DNA of 64,000 nucleotides, taken from the NCBI GenBank assembly GCA_001695595.3, contig MBPM02000043.1, forward strand, positions 558,001 to 622,000, written 5' to 3'. A program made the position numbers and the translations under genes. The notes under the pieces are model-generated. The model was not told the origin of the DNA, did not search any database, and saw only the letters and a program-made list of their open reading frames with translations. This document shows, in pieces, positions 10,708 through 22,425 of the stretch (its first letter is position 1; each line of letters opens with the position of its first letter). The stretch comes from Plasmopara viticola. Lineage: Eukaryota; Oomycota; Peronosporomycetes; Peronosporales; Peronosporaceae.

Positions 10708-12996
10708 CGCTTGATAAGTTGATTAATGACAAGTTGCGACTCAATATTTATCGGGTACAATCGACAAGTTACGGTCATATGCTATTAGATAGGCTGTCGC
10801 AGGCCACCATCGATTATCTTGACTTATGTACGATTAAGAACTTTGACAAAGAATGAGTGCGTACTATCTGACCGATCAGATGGCCAATATCCAGCGCATC
10901 AGATAATGGCATCCTTCTGCGGCCATAATCTGGGGACCCGAGAATGCTTTACCGTAAGTCAAACACAGCGAATACTTTAGTCACAGTATGGCGTCTATAA
11001 GTACTGGTAGACGTGTCTTGTAGCTTTATCACGACAAAGAAGTGCCAATGTGTACCGCATTTGTAATCTTATGTATCAGTCCTTAAAAGTGTAAGGCTTT
11101 GTAATCGCAGTCTTCTCTCATCTTCCAATCAAGCAATGTTCGAGCTTTTAGCTGTCGGGTTTACGCTGCTGACAAACCCTATGATTGCAATCATAAAGTA
11201 AAATCAGGAGTTTGCCGATGGACAATTTACAAGTAGATAGGACAAAGCAAAAGATGCGGCAAAAGTCGCTGCAAACTAATGCCGCCAAGGTTTGTACGGG
11301 AGCGAATACGGTGGCGAGCTTCTCAGCGTGCTGAGCATTTTGCATATAAAAACCGATTGTCTACATGCTGTGAGCGAACAGCGATGGCGCCGACGCGGCG
11401 AGGCTGCCGACAAAATGTCTTTTAGCTGGGGTTCAATGCACCGAGCAGTGTCCATCAACGTTGCTAGGTCACAATGATCTCTTTGACCGAGATATGAGTG
11501 AAGCTACTTTATTAACAGTCTTTCAGAGCACTTCCATCGTTACTGGCTAGGGGTTGCTTAAACTCTGCTAAACTTTGCTGTCTATCATAAGCTCTCCTCG
11601 CATCCGTTGCGGCTTTTACGTTACATTTTTTCCGACAACAGCAATACGAAGTTACTGTGATGTGGTACTCGCTTGACAGTCCAACGATAGCTCCAAATGG
11701 AGCACATTGGTCGCGCAGATTTGATAGAATACCTGGCCGCTATCAATCCTCTGTCGCAAGACGTGAGCAATTCTTAAAAAATGTTCCGTTGCTTCGCGTT
11801 CTTGGTTTATGTTGACGTAACTGTTACCAAAATTTTCCACTAGCTAGGACCCGGCAAAACGCGAGCGTACTACAGCAAGGTCACTGTTCGTATATTATAG
11901 CGAAGGATGCTGATGGTAGAACATAAATCTTCGACCTTTTGCTAGAAAGCTCGACTCGTTCACCAAACAATCACATATTTTCCTGCGCGTCTCCTCTGTG
12001 CAAGGTACTGTATAACTTAATCACACCTGATTCCGCTTTGTAGTAAATCATACGCCATCGCAGGTGATACATTTGCAAAGGATCCGGAAATAATCAACAT
12101 CTTCCCTCAACTGTTGGATGAGCAGTCTCCACAGCTCGGAAAACTTGCTGGCTACTATGGGCTTAAGGATTTGCAGATCTTTCTACCGCTGAACAAAAGG
12201 AATGCGTCATAATCCTTGATCTTTACGGGCAAAACTCAAATTTATTGAAGGCCAGAATATTTTTTTCTGTAACGAGAGGGAGATATTTGAAGGTGGCCTT
12301 GATCACGATTGACCACATATGTATGGTGTTCGCACGCTCTAAAGTGATAGGCCGGTCTAGAAGCTACACAGTTTCTCTAATAACACTCTATCGAAGAGGG
12401 AGGTGCACAAAGGGGCGGATTAAGGCAGCATTTCATCCGGGTATCTTTTAGCTTTCGGCTTTCTTTTCTGAAAGTAACGCAAACACGAGCTTCGTTAATA
12501 TGTTTATTAGCTTAGAGCTTTTAACGGCCTTCGTTAACAAGACACCAATTCCTGAAAAAACCTAAAATCTCTATGCTCATGGAAGGCTAAAAGGTGGGCT
12601 ACCTCGTACTCAGCTCTCTAGATTGCAGAACCCAATGATAAAAGATCGCTCATCAAAAAGAGAAAAGAGTTGCTTCTTCGGACACCAGGGATATGCACTT
12701 CCTCGTCCTACAGAAGTACGGTCCAGTTTCAAAAGACATCAGTGTTCTCGAGTAATGTAACAGTCACTGCTCTGTCCACACTAAGCAAGAGCATACTATT
12801 CGTGCCTGTTCAAAATGGGACCAATTGAGTGAGCTTTTGGCTTATCTAAGAGCTGTGAAAGGTCTTCAATTTTGTATGAAGAACGATTTTTAAATTTACT
12901 AAATTCCATTTCATTTTGGGACATCAAGTTCTAAAATCCAAAGACGAATTCATGGATAGTCTCCTTCGTCTTAGGTGAAGCCTTCACTCTCAATGA
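10708..12996. other. Intergenic, no supported gene
   Basis: Short ORFs only (longest about 68 codons), none with a recognisable domain. The first 60 bases form the upstream region of the 535-codon effector and contain TACCCGATA (10749-10757, minus strand), also found upstream of the effector pseudogenes at 19990 and 59488. Confidence 0.5.
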
Positions 12997-13240
12997 TTAT
13001 ACTCGAAGTCTTGAGGCTTTAAGCGTGTGCGCAGTTGAGTTTCGAACAACGCTTGTGCTTTTCGCGCGTTCATGCGCTCGTTGTCGGCTTCGAAGGCATA
13101 GAACCAATTTAGTACGGTCTCTCTATGTCGCTTGAGATAAGCGTCACAAAATCCGACGAAGCTATTTTTATCAAGCGGCGCTTGTTAGCGTAGTACGCTC
13201 TGTTGCAAGGATCCATAGCCCAGTATCTTCTTCAAACCTT
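12997..13240 (-). pseudogene. Possible WY-effector relic
   Basis: A minus-strand open stretch of about 60 codons ends at 12997. It includes VLNWFYAFEADNERMNARKA, which resembles LLETWYAFEARRHDLDANLR of the 535-residue effector in the spacing of Trp, Tyr, Phe and the following charged helix. A stop lies just upstream near 13190. I see no signal peptide or RxLR nearby. It could be a decayed WY module or a chance similarity. Confidence 0.35.
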
Positions 13241-13246
13241 TCTTCA

Positions 13247-13585
13247 TTACCAAAAGGGTCTTTTTTTCTGCTCAACCCTTGATGGGACGATAAATTTTAG
13301 GCGCTCCTTAGTCTGTTGCATTTGAGCTTGCATTTGAGCTTGTATCTGGGCTATTTTTGCTGTTAAAGCTAGATACATCAGTAGTTGCTGCATGGAGAAT
13401 GTGTCTTGAATTGTCGCTGCAGACGGGTCAATTAGTCTGACCGGTCGAATCTGCTTGAATACTGACCCTTGCCCTATCTTGCGGAGTCGACGTGCGGATT
13501 TGACCGCGTCGCTAGCCGTAAATTTTTGTTGTTGTCGAGAGCGCTTGTATTGATCTATTGTTAAGATGTTGGGTTTAAAGGTCAA
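13247..13585 (-). CDS. Unrecognised 112-codon ORF with Gln-rich coiled coil
   Basis: A 112-codon minus-strand frame. The C-terminal half holds a heptad-like, Gln/Met-rich helix (IAQIQAQMQAQMQQTKERLK) that could form a coiled coil. There is no signal peptide and no family I recognise. Part of the Gln-rich stretch recurs at 30565-30600, so it may come from a dispersed element. It lies just upstream of the possible WY relic on the same strand. Whether it is a real gene is uncertain. Confidence 0.3.
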   Translation of the reverse strand: MTFKPNILTIDQYKRSRQQQKFTASDAVKSARRLRKIGQGSVFKQIRPVRLIDPSAATIQDTFSMQQLLMYLALTAKIAQIQAQMQAQMQQTKERLKFIVPSRVEQKKRPFW

Positions 13586-14679
13586 AACTCAGCCACGTGA
13601 AATGTTTTGCGGACCATACTTGCTGGACTTTCTAGCACTCTTTAAATATTCCACCAGTTATGAGGACCCCAAGAGTAAGATAGAAATCTAATTAAATTCT
13701 GAGGTTCGGTCCACGCTTTTTGTATACAGTGGTCTAATGAATCTTTCTAAAGCTCTTAAATTTGCTGGATACGGTGCTTTTTATTTTCCCTTATATCGTG
13801 CACTAAATTTTAAGCACAATCCGGGATTTTGTTTCGGATAAGTTCAAAGTACTTCGGCTGTTTCTACGTTGCTAACAACAAGTCCTGTCGAAGCTTGTCG
13901 ATCTCTTTGTTACGGCTCGCTAGGAACTCAGTGGTGTCTTTAAACGAATTAATGAGTCCACGAGTTTTTGTTTTTACATGCAACAAAGCCACCCGAAACA
14001 GCTCGAATGTAATAAATGTAGAGCTACCAAAGCCAAGTGGATAGCTTACCGAATTCTATTCTGTGTGCTTTCAGTGGCGTGACAGCGTTTCACCAAAAGC
14101 AAAAAAACACTAGCTCACAGACCAACTGAAAGCTTTTTAGATGTCTGTACCATACCAGCGTGATACCAAACTATTTAATTACTGAGCGCAAAGTTCAAGC
14201 TGAAACGACTACTCTTTGAAACTAGTTGCTTCCCCCGATGCAAATCGTACTAAATATCACAAAATGACTCTCTTCTCACAATGTGACCACGGGTTCTTAG
14301 CCTACTTTGTGGGGTTTGGCCATCTACTGCTACATTCCTGTAGGTTACTATTCTTCTTTATTCCATCTGGATTCTTATACATTCTGGAAAAGCTTTAAGC
14401 AATAAATTCTCTTGATCTTCAATGATTATATGACATCTGGACCCTGCTTCTCGTCTGAATCTATGCATTCGTCTAATTTTTTTATGGATACTAGTGCGGA
14501 AAATCAAAGGTTCTACTCCTTTCACTTCAAAGGGCCTATGACTCCATTAAACCATATGTAATAGGTTATAACATAATTATATGCCGTAATAGTCTTTACC
14601 GGCAAAATTGCCGGTTACGATGGCTGCTTCACACACTCCTTCTCATCAGATCAGCAATAGTAATAATGAATTCCGTTTT

Positions 14680-14830
14680 TTATCTTCATTGCCCGCTGAG
14701 ACTCCTAAAATATCGTTTGGGTTACGACTCACATGGAAAACCCAAATCCGCAGCATTTAATCAATTGTAGCAACGGATACCATAAAGTCACTGTCAGATG
14801 AACGCTAAAGCTTTATCCTGGTCAAAATAT
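14680..14830 (-). pseudogene. Relic of a 715-type effector N-terminus
   Basis: Minus-strand translation shows SDFMVSVATID, then VSRNPND, then SAGNED, with stops between. These match in order the segment after the signal peptide in the effector family (DSDYMASADTID, VSRHPKD, LAGNEER). The RxLR position reads as a non-motif. No signal peptide or downstream repeat is recognisable. Confidence 0.7.
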
Positions 14831-16600
14831 GCACACTAGAAGCTCGACAACCACGAACGGTTATGTTAAGCCAGAAATAGATAGGTTCATCTAGCTACAT
14901 ACCGTTTTAACACAAAGGCGTCGAAGGATACCCGAATTTGCTCTGCTCGTGACCATTTTGCCTGACGCTATTTGTCACATAATTGCTCGCCTTGATCTCC
15001 CATCAGCGCTGTTGGACATTGAAGCCATTTTCGCCATCGTCCAGCATGTTTTCAAGAAGGCTAGGCGCTCTATGAATAGACAATATGGATATCATTAAAA
15101 CAATTTGGCGTATTAAGCGCCGCGCAAGAATGCAGGCGCATTTTTTTACAAGAAGCTTTTAAGCGAGACACGTTCAATAAGAAAAATAATAAGCTAAAAT
15201 TCGCTCAAGCCTGATGCCAAACCTTTATCTGTCAAGAAAGAGCGTCAGACTCCTAAGTAACGCAAGACCATACAAAAATTGAACCAAAAAGATGGTATAA
15301 CTCGGCATTATTTAACCATGTACGTCTGCCTTTTCCGGTAATTGTTGCGTGTCAAGGAATCTGTAGGCTGGTGTAATGTGCACGACTGACGTCATCCAAA
15401 TCTAACGACCGTCTTGTCAATGATACTGATGCCGCGTAAGGAAGACACCTTTGATGTCAGATTCGAAACTCATTAGCTTTGTACATGAACCTACCTTGGA
15501 AATACTATCAGGTTATCTGCGACTACTCTATTTACTTCTTTTTCAACTCCAGAATGTCTATTTGTGAATCTAGTCACTTCTACAATACTTGGCCAAACTT
15601 TCGGTACGTTCAACCAAAAGTATTGTCAGAATTTAATGAATGTGATGAGAATCTTTTTAGTGAAGACAACGCAGACTACTTAAATGTGTACTCAAGCAAT
15701 GTGAAGAACCACAAAAAACGAAGTTGTCACAGTGTCAGTTCTTCGTGGATGATATTTTGTCGCCTAGGAGACTTAGTCGGTTAAAATAGCGTATTAATGG
15801 ACCCGACTAGGAAGAGATTGCAAAATTGCATGTGCCCGAGACAAATACGATAATGGAATGCTTTTAAGACAAAAGTCTGTGTCTTGCGATTTGGAAAGAA
15901 TTAGTGCAATTTGCACGACCACTTCGAGACAATTTCCGCAACAAAACAAAAGAACGCCATCGAGAAGCGGTGAAGCTCTCGGACGAACACGTAAGCTGCT
16001 CCACCAAAACCAAATGTAGTTTGACATTTCCACTAGTCGTGTGTCAAAGGTACAACTAGCCGGAGATATTAATTTTCGTTTTGCGCTAAATCAACACTTG
16101 CGACATGTATTAGTGCGACAATGATAGGCAGACTAATCTGCGCGAAAACCTTTAGTCTCTAAAGTGCCATGAGGCTGAGGAGTCGATGTTCATCGTGTCT
16201 CCACCGTTGACCAAATATGTTCTGATGCCGCTACGGTGCTGCTGATCGCTATGCAAAAAAGCTACGCCGTTGCTACGAAGAAAGCCGTTGCTACTGCAAC
16301 AACTACAGAGATCTTTTAAAAGACTGCATGAAAGATCATAGCACGCCAAAGACCAATGTGTCTGACTGAGATATCCAAGCTATGGCCTGCAGCTGTGATA
16401 ACGCAGCACAACTTGTCGCTGGCTACCTTATAATCGATCACGCATGGTATGTCAAAGACCTTTGTGTCTAACATAGACACCAAAATTTAGCATCCAAACT
16501 TTGGCATTCAATTATGTCTGCTGTTGTTACGCAGCCCAAATTTCTAGGCCGCATACGAATAGACAAATAAAAAGGACCAATCGAGGTGTCGTCAATCCAG
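14831..16600. other. Intergenic, no supported gene
   Basis: A 101-codon plus ORF (15479-15784) and several shorter ones lack recognisable domains. Given the Gypsy integrase tail just to the right, part of this stretch may be further Gypsy debris. Confidence 0.4.
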
Positions 16601-16639
16601 ATTGAGATGACCTACGGTCTTTGGCGGAGATTACTTGTA

Positions 16640-16987
16640 ATCCGACGGGTAATTGGAATGCCAGGGATTTACGACATCTTCTTTGTTTGTCGAATGATAT
16701 GGCATCAAATCTAAAATGTTACAAGTTGGAAAACTCATCTTTTTCGTCAAGATACTTGAAGGTTGCACAGGATTATGCAAGAGAAGACCAAAAGTGTATG
16801 GAAAAAACCGCTCAAAAGGACATGTTTCTTTTGGACGGCAATAATTTGGATGTGCGTCACGCAAACAAAAAAAATGGCCCCAAAATATATTGACCCATTT
16901 CCGTTCCGAAAATTTTTTTCGCGAGATTCTTATGAGTTGGTGTTATCGAAAGGATTAAGGCTGCATCCAGCTTATCAACTTCACTAA
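16640..16987 (+). pseudogene. Ty3/Gypsy integrase C-terminal relic (GPY/F module)
   Basis: In one frame the helix AQDYAREDQKCMEKTAQKDM resembles the segment before the integrase C-terminal domain. In an overlapping frame, residues from 16880 read PKYIDPFPFRKFFSRDSYEL and then GLRLHPAYQLH, the expected pattern of the GPY/F module (PKYIGPF...AYEL...HPVFH). Frame changes show it is dead. It would be the 3' end of a plus-strand Gypsy element; I see no clear LTR after it. Confidence 0.65.
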
Positions 16988-18310
16988 TAAAATATTATCG
17001 CAAGTCCCTCAAAGTCGACAGAAGGTTAAAGGTCATGCTGGCGTATGGAATCAAGGTCAAGGGACAGTGCGTTAGAGCCAGCAGCGGTACAAAAATAAGT
17101 TTGTGAATTCAGAAATAAGCCCCTGGGGAGCCCGTAAAGAATCGAAAGAAGATTTCCGGACTTTCTAAGTTAAAATTAAGTGAGTTTTTTTCTTTATTAG
17201 GCATCTTCTCGAAGGGACGTCATGTGACGCAGCTGACGTCACCAACAGGCTAGCCGGTGGCGGAAACCACGCCAAAATTTACAGTGCTTATAATTGCATG
17301 CATATTGATTTATTAATAGCTTCACAGTTACAGAACAAGATTATTGGTCGTTCGATAGCAGAAACGCTTTAAACTTTATATGGCGCTTCTATGTCCGAAC
17401 GGCCCATAATCATTCAAAGGTCAAGAGACCTTGTTGGTTGAAAACCACCTGAATTCTTTTAAATTCGGATAGAGTATAGGAAATGATAGCAGTAGAAAAC
17501 TGAGAGCTACCAATTAGGTAGTAGCAAGACCAAAGCCCGTACGTGTTCTCTATTCAGTATCACTTCTCGATTTGCTTCTACCAACGAAAATTCTTCTTTC
17601 GCTGGTCCGCTCCACTAGCACTCCAAGCCGCAGTCGACAATCGACATCGCAAGCAGCTATCTACGCGACTGTGTAAAATGATCGTTCGGCAAATATATAG
17701 CGATAGCGTCTTTATTTTCTTTCGAGTGCTCTCTTTATAATTGTAACAATCATCGCTCTGGGTATAATGGTGCATTCTTAAGCGTCAGTTCGATACTTGA
17801 CTGACACTTGAGAGTTAAAACCCTGATGTCTTTGACTACTATCGATTCTTTCAACTTGCTGATGCCCCGACAACCGCAACTCGAAGTGGCTAGAGCTCAA
17901 TTTTATGGTCTTATAAACAAATAAGCAAGGACAAGGGATGTTGCATATCGGTAAGTATACACACACAAGGATATATATTAATAGTAATCAAGTTAGGTCT
18001 TGACTGGGTAAGATTAATGGAAGGAGTGATTGGCGACCATTAATTGCTAAAGAAATGTTCATCAAGTATGAGGTCGAAGACGAAGCAAGAGATACTTATT
18101 TTCAAAGCTTCGCTATTAACGGATAATTGAATCCTAAGAAGTAATTACGTCGTGCTACTTCCATCATTAAAGTCCGATTACTTTATCATAACATTACTTG
18201 CAACTTCCACGGACTGCAACTCCCACACCGTCGTAGCTATTAGTCCGACAGTAGAGCGCCAATGTTGCTAATTGTAGCGTTTTAGCCATGATTTGATGAT
18301 TGTCGTTGCC
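16988..18310. other. Intergenic, with effector 3' flank at the right end
   Basis: No gene is supported. The right end (about 18223-18300) matches the sequence downstream of the effector genes at 24345-24415 and 27855-27920, so flanks as well as coding sequence were copied in the cluster. Confidence 0.5.
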
Positions 18311-19929
18311 TTAGTTTGAAGTCGAAATTCTAAAAATCCAACTTAAGGGATTAAAATTGCGAGGCAGGTCTTCGATTAAATTCTTACGTTCGTGACAAAA
18401 AATTGAAGAATAAATCGTACAAGATGACCAACTTCACTCTTAGCTGCAAATTCTCCAAATACCTTGGCAGCGCCAACTTTCCATCCCCCAGCAAATATTC
18501 TAAATCCGGGCCTAGCAATTTTTGTAGATGTGGTGCCCCCTTCTGGTATTTTGCTAGAGGCACGAATGTTGCGAAAGTTGCGTCGTCGCTTGGCCAAGAA
18601 TGTCTTCTCCTTTGGACGAATCTAAGCATCATAGCCGTCTCTTGTGGGTACTGGTGGAACGGCAGGTAAACGATTTCGAGAAACGCCGCGTGGACTACTT
18701 TTCCCTCTTCATTTACAACATCTTTGAAGAACGGATCGGGGCCTTTTGCGACTTCATCCACCCAATCTTCTGGAACGCTTTGACGTTTACCGCCGTGGGA
18801 AGCCAGAAACTCTCCACATCGCCAATGTGCTTGTTTTGATCAAGCTATATTGGCTTCTGAGATGTCAGCTGATTGTTAATTCGACCATAAGAAGTTTTAG
18901 CGCTCATCGTGGTAGAGCCTGAAGGCGCGGGTTGGTCAGGTTGCTGCGTTTTATACCTTGCAGCGCTTTTTATGATGGCTGTCGTATTTTTCGTCTTCAG
19001 TCTTTGCGCCAAATAAGATGGTCTATTCGTTGCCACGAAAACCGGTGATCTGTTTAAATTCGACGGAGCATGCACAACTTCTTGTTCAACGTCGGGGCGA
19101 TGCTTTGGTTCGCGTTACCTTTCAATCGGTCTAAGCTCTTTGAAGCTGCTTCAATTGCACTTTCATGTTGGTGATTCACTGCCGTGGGTTCCACAGATTC
19201 GTCAAATTCTACAAACAAGTGCATAAGTTTATCGACTGTTACTCGATCCTCTCGCTAGAAACTTTCGTCAACGTGTTCGATTTTGTCGAGTTGTAGCACC
19301 TTCTGGGTGATCAGCTGGTTGTTAAGTCGACCATTAGGAACTTTGGCGTTAATCGTGGAGGATTCTGAAGGCGCGAGTCGGAAGTCGTGCTGCTTTACAA
19401 AACTTGCAGCGTTTTTCACGAAAGCTGTGGGACGTTTTGTCTTCAGTCTTTTTCTTGATACTAATGATATTTCTTTGCCACCGAGACCAGAGAATTGTCT
19501 AAACCTGGCGGAGTACGCTCTACTTGTCAAGCCACATTGTTGGGCGTAAAAACGATGTGCTGGTGTTTGGTGCTTCTTAATTGGTTTCAATTCTTCGAAG
19601 CTACTCTAATTGCACTTGCTTCTCCCCCCGTTCTCAACGCGTTAGCCGCATTTATGATAGAAGTTGATACGTTTGCACCTTTTTTTAAAAAATTTCTGGA
19701 GCTGAGGGCGTCAGCTCCAAAAAGTTTTGGCCGCCGAGAGCGTTAAGTCGTCCTTTAGGTTATTACTTTCTCGGAGAACTCGACTTTGCAACACTTCTTT
19801 CACTGTGTCAACGGATGCCGTAAAGTAACATCCACGTGCATGTTGAGACTGATCCTGGTCAAATCCAGCAGCTGTTTGGCCGCCGGCTGTGACAAGAACC
19901 GCGATAACAACGTCATATGCACCGCGCAC
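18311..19929 (-). pseudogene. 715-type RxLR effector pseudogene, two repeats
   Basis: This is a paralog of the 715-codon gene. The family start codon has become GTG (19927-19929). An upstream in-frame ATG at 19962 leaves an 83-codon ORF with signal-type core, cleavage near AAG, a canonical RVLR (residues 61-64) and no EER, ending at 19711. Downstream homology is broken into open pieces 19255-19590, 18845-19075 and 18384-18761 by frameshifts and stops. It covers two repeat units and the C-terminal domain, where another frame slip in a T-run precedes the stop at 18311. The 83-codon front end could in principle still be secreted. Its sister copy is at 58053-59427. Confidence 0.85.
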
Positions 19930-21529
19930 GGAGATGATAAGCAATGATAGCTGAACAATCATCAGGTATATCTACACCTGATATGCCGGTATCGGGTACT
20001 GTAAAGGCTTAAAATTTGGTAGTGTGTAGTATGTGCGTAAATAATTTTATATAATCAAAATTTGTGGCGCTCGACTGGTTTGTAAATTTTTCTGCGCTCC
20101 AGACCATCTATCGTTTTATTGCCTTGAAATTAAGATTCTTTTTATAAGCTTTGACTGTGTGTACATGAGCTGTGCTGATACAACGTAATTTTTCCGCAAT
20201 AAATACAAACAAGTAACAACGAAATAAAGTATTTGTCTTACTTATTAGCGACGACCATATACTCAATGCTTTCTGTCCTCTAAATGACAGATTGATAGCA
20301 TGAAGCAAATGATCATTACCAGATCTAGTTAATCGCCTAGATAACGTTATGTAGCAAGCTGAGCATGGCACAATGTATTCATATCCCGTACCTCGAGTCG
20401 TAATTCGAACATGAGTTCATCGACAACCGTCGCACACGGTAATTAACAGCGCCCACAGGAACATTTAATCGCTTTTAAGCGCCGCAAAATGCTACGAATA
20501 AGCTCCTTGACGTAAATTGGCAGTTAAATATGTCTCTTTTTGCAGCTTAATGTATGATTAGGGCCGATTTTCAGTTTGATTTTATCCGAATTAACGCTTG
20601 CAAAGCGCTCTCGTGTTAGTAATATCTTTGACAAAGTTGATTGAATCGTACATATAAGCCATGATGCGACCAAAAGTATACAAGACTAAATTTCGCACTC
20701 TTTTCCATGCTTGAATACAGCAAAATGAAGCAACACTGAGTGCTCAGGAAAAGCGCCGCTTAAAATGAGTATACTATAGGTCAAAAGCCTAATCAGAATT
20801 TGCAATACGAAAGAGGTTATATAGTTTTAAAAGGAACTGCAGAGCACCAATGTATAAAAAAATAAAGCAGCGTCACAAGCACGATATAGTTGGAAGCTAT
20901 TGTTCAAGTAGCGTCATTAAATCAGCCAATCATATAGGTATTACTAAGGTTTTACAGCGTATTCAGCAAAGGATGTGAACACCGCACATCGATGCTTTAG
21001 TGTCCGTCATCTCTTCACATTTTTCTCGGTTAGCAACGCGAGGAGCGGGTAGCTCGAATCTTTTAGACAATAAATTCTCGTTCTTCCGCAAAAGCGCCTG
21101 CAGATATCACGATCAAAATATAGTTACGATAAGTGATATGCCTTATCGAATTTTTCTGCTAGATTTGGGTTAAAAAAGTTTTGACGCTACATTGTTACCG
21201 CCAAGCTTTGTTTGTCTTTCTTCAAGCGGGGCAGTAAGTGTACTTTTAAATAAGAATATTACAAAAGCTGATGATTTGCAATGTAGAGCGTCTCTATCAT
21301 ATTACTAGTGATAGCTTGGGGTCGCTATTTGTAATTTCGAAGTAGGTAGTATCCGTTGTCTGGTTGAAGAGGGCTATAAACCCTACTTCTTTTGTAGCAA
21401 TAATTGTAAGCTTTTGCTGCTTCACCGATTGTTCAGAGTTTGCTGAACTTTATGCGTGCGTCCGGTTTGAGCAAATTTGGCCTCGAAGAAGACATTGGGT
21501 AGATTACTAATCTAGTCCAGACAAAGCGA

Positions 21530-21736
21530 AATTTGTAAAATTTGCTTTCTTAATACCTTATCTGTTCCGACACCAAGGTGTACAAAATAAAAATACCAAT
21601 CGTATTAGCTCGATCGGGACATCAGCAGTAGTTTATTGGTTAGACGATGCCCGACAATCACGCAAAGAAAATCTGAGGCCCGATACTTTACGCTTACGCG
21701 GAGAATGTCTAACGGCGATTTGTGACCCCTGAACGG
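21530..21736 (+). other. Conserved short open frame, unknown
   Basis: An open frame of about 68 codons ends CLTAICDP just before a stop. The duplicate at 61361-61567 is open too and there starts with ATG; here the ATG is absent. I recognise no domain. Staying open in both copies may simply reflect their recent divergence. Confidence 0.3.
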
Positions 21737-22189
21737 CGAGGAGATGGCTGATGTACTACATTATAAAGTTAGAAAAAGGAGCTTATAAAATGCGCCGTCA
21801 CAATTGATCTAATATATTTTTAGAAGCATTTAAAACTTACTGTTTGTTCGCAATTGACTCCGGAATCAATCTCGAGAACTTTGCTCTACCAAAATACGAT
21901 TTATTGTATTCGCAGCATCTGTCATACTGGGCATTTTAAGTAGAGTTTAGTAAATAGATGACCAGCTCGATTGCGACCGCTCACCACCAGTCATTTGCTC
22001 AAACCAATTTATGTTGACGGCAAATCATTGACGTCAAAGTGAACGTTCAACAAGCACAAAAAGCCGATAACTTATACCCATATCATAAATGCACAGGTAA
22101 GCGTTAATACGACGCCCTGTAGGGTGACGTCTTCAGACGCATATCAAAAAGCCACATGGAAACATATTTATTGAGACTTCATATGCGTG

Positions 22190-22425
22190 AGACCATACCG
22201 ACTGCCGATCCGAAAGAAATAACTCCATAGCGGGAGATTCAAGTGCAGCAGAGGGGGACATCGCGATCATAAGCCGTTGCGAAGCGTGGATTCTCCAGAG
22301 CACAAAGTCTGCACTGATACGTTTCCAGCAGCGTAATGGCTCCGTTAATCAATTAGTGGGGTTGCATCCGACGACGATTCCTCCTGCTGGCACACATTGC
22401 ATGTAAGCTTATATGCGTCGACTCT
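22190..22425 (-). pseudogene. Ty3/Gypsy integrase relic
   Basis: Minus-strand frames read VDAYKLTCNVCQQEESSSD and then CWKRISADFV. This is the order at the junction of the integrase zinc finger (YVR.C..CQR.K) and the catalytic core (W..IS.DFV). Frame changes and a stop interrupt it. Homologous relics lie at 62025-62260 (the duplicate) and, on the other strand, at 42745-42985. Confidence 0.55.

Noticed and set aside
14598..14616. Short perfect palindrome (ACCGGCAA / TTGCCGGT)
   Set aside because: Eight-base arms are expected by chance in 64 kb, and no context supports function.
18376..18597. 73-codon minus-strand ORF
   Set aside because: It is an alternative frame over the effector pseudogene C-terminus; the frame at 18384-18761 is the one that matches the family.
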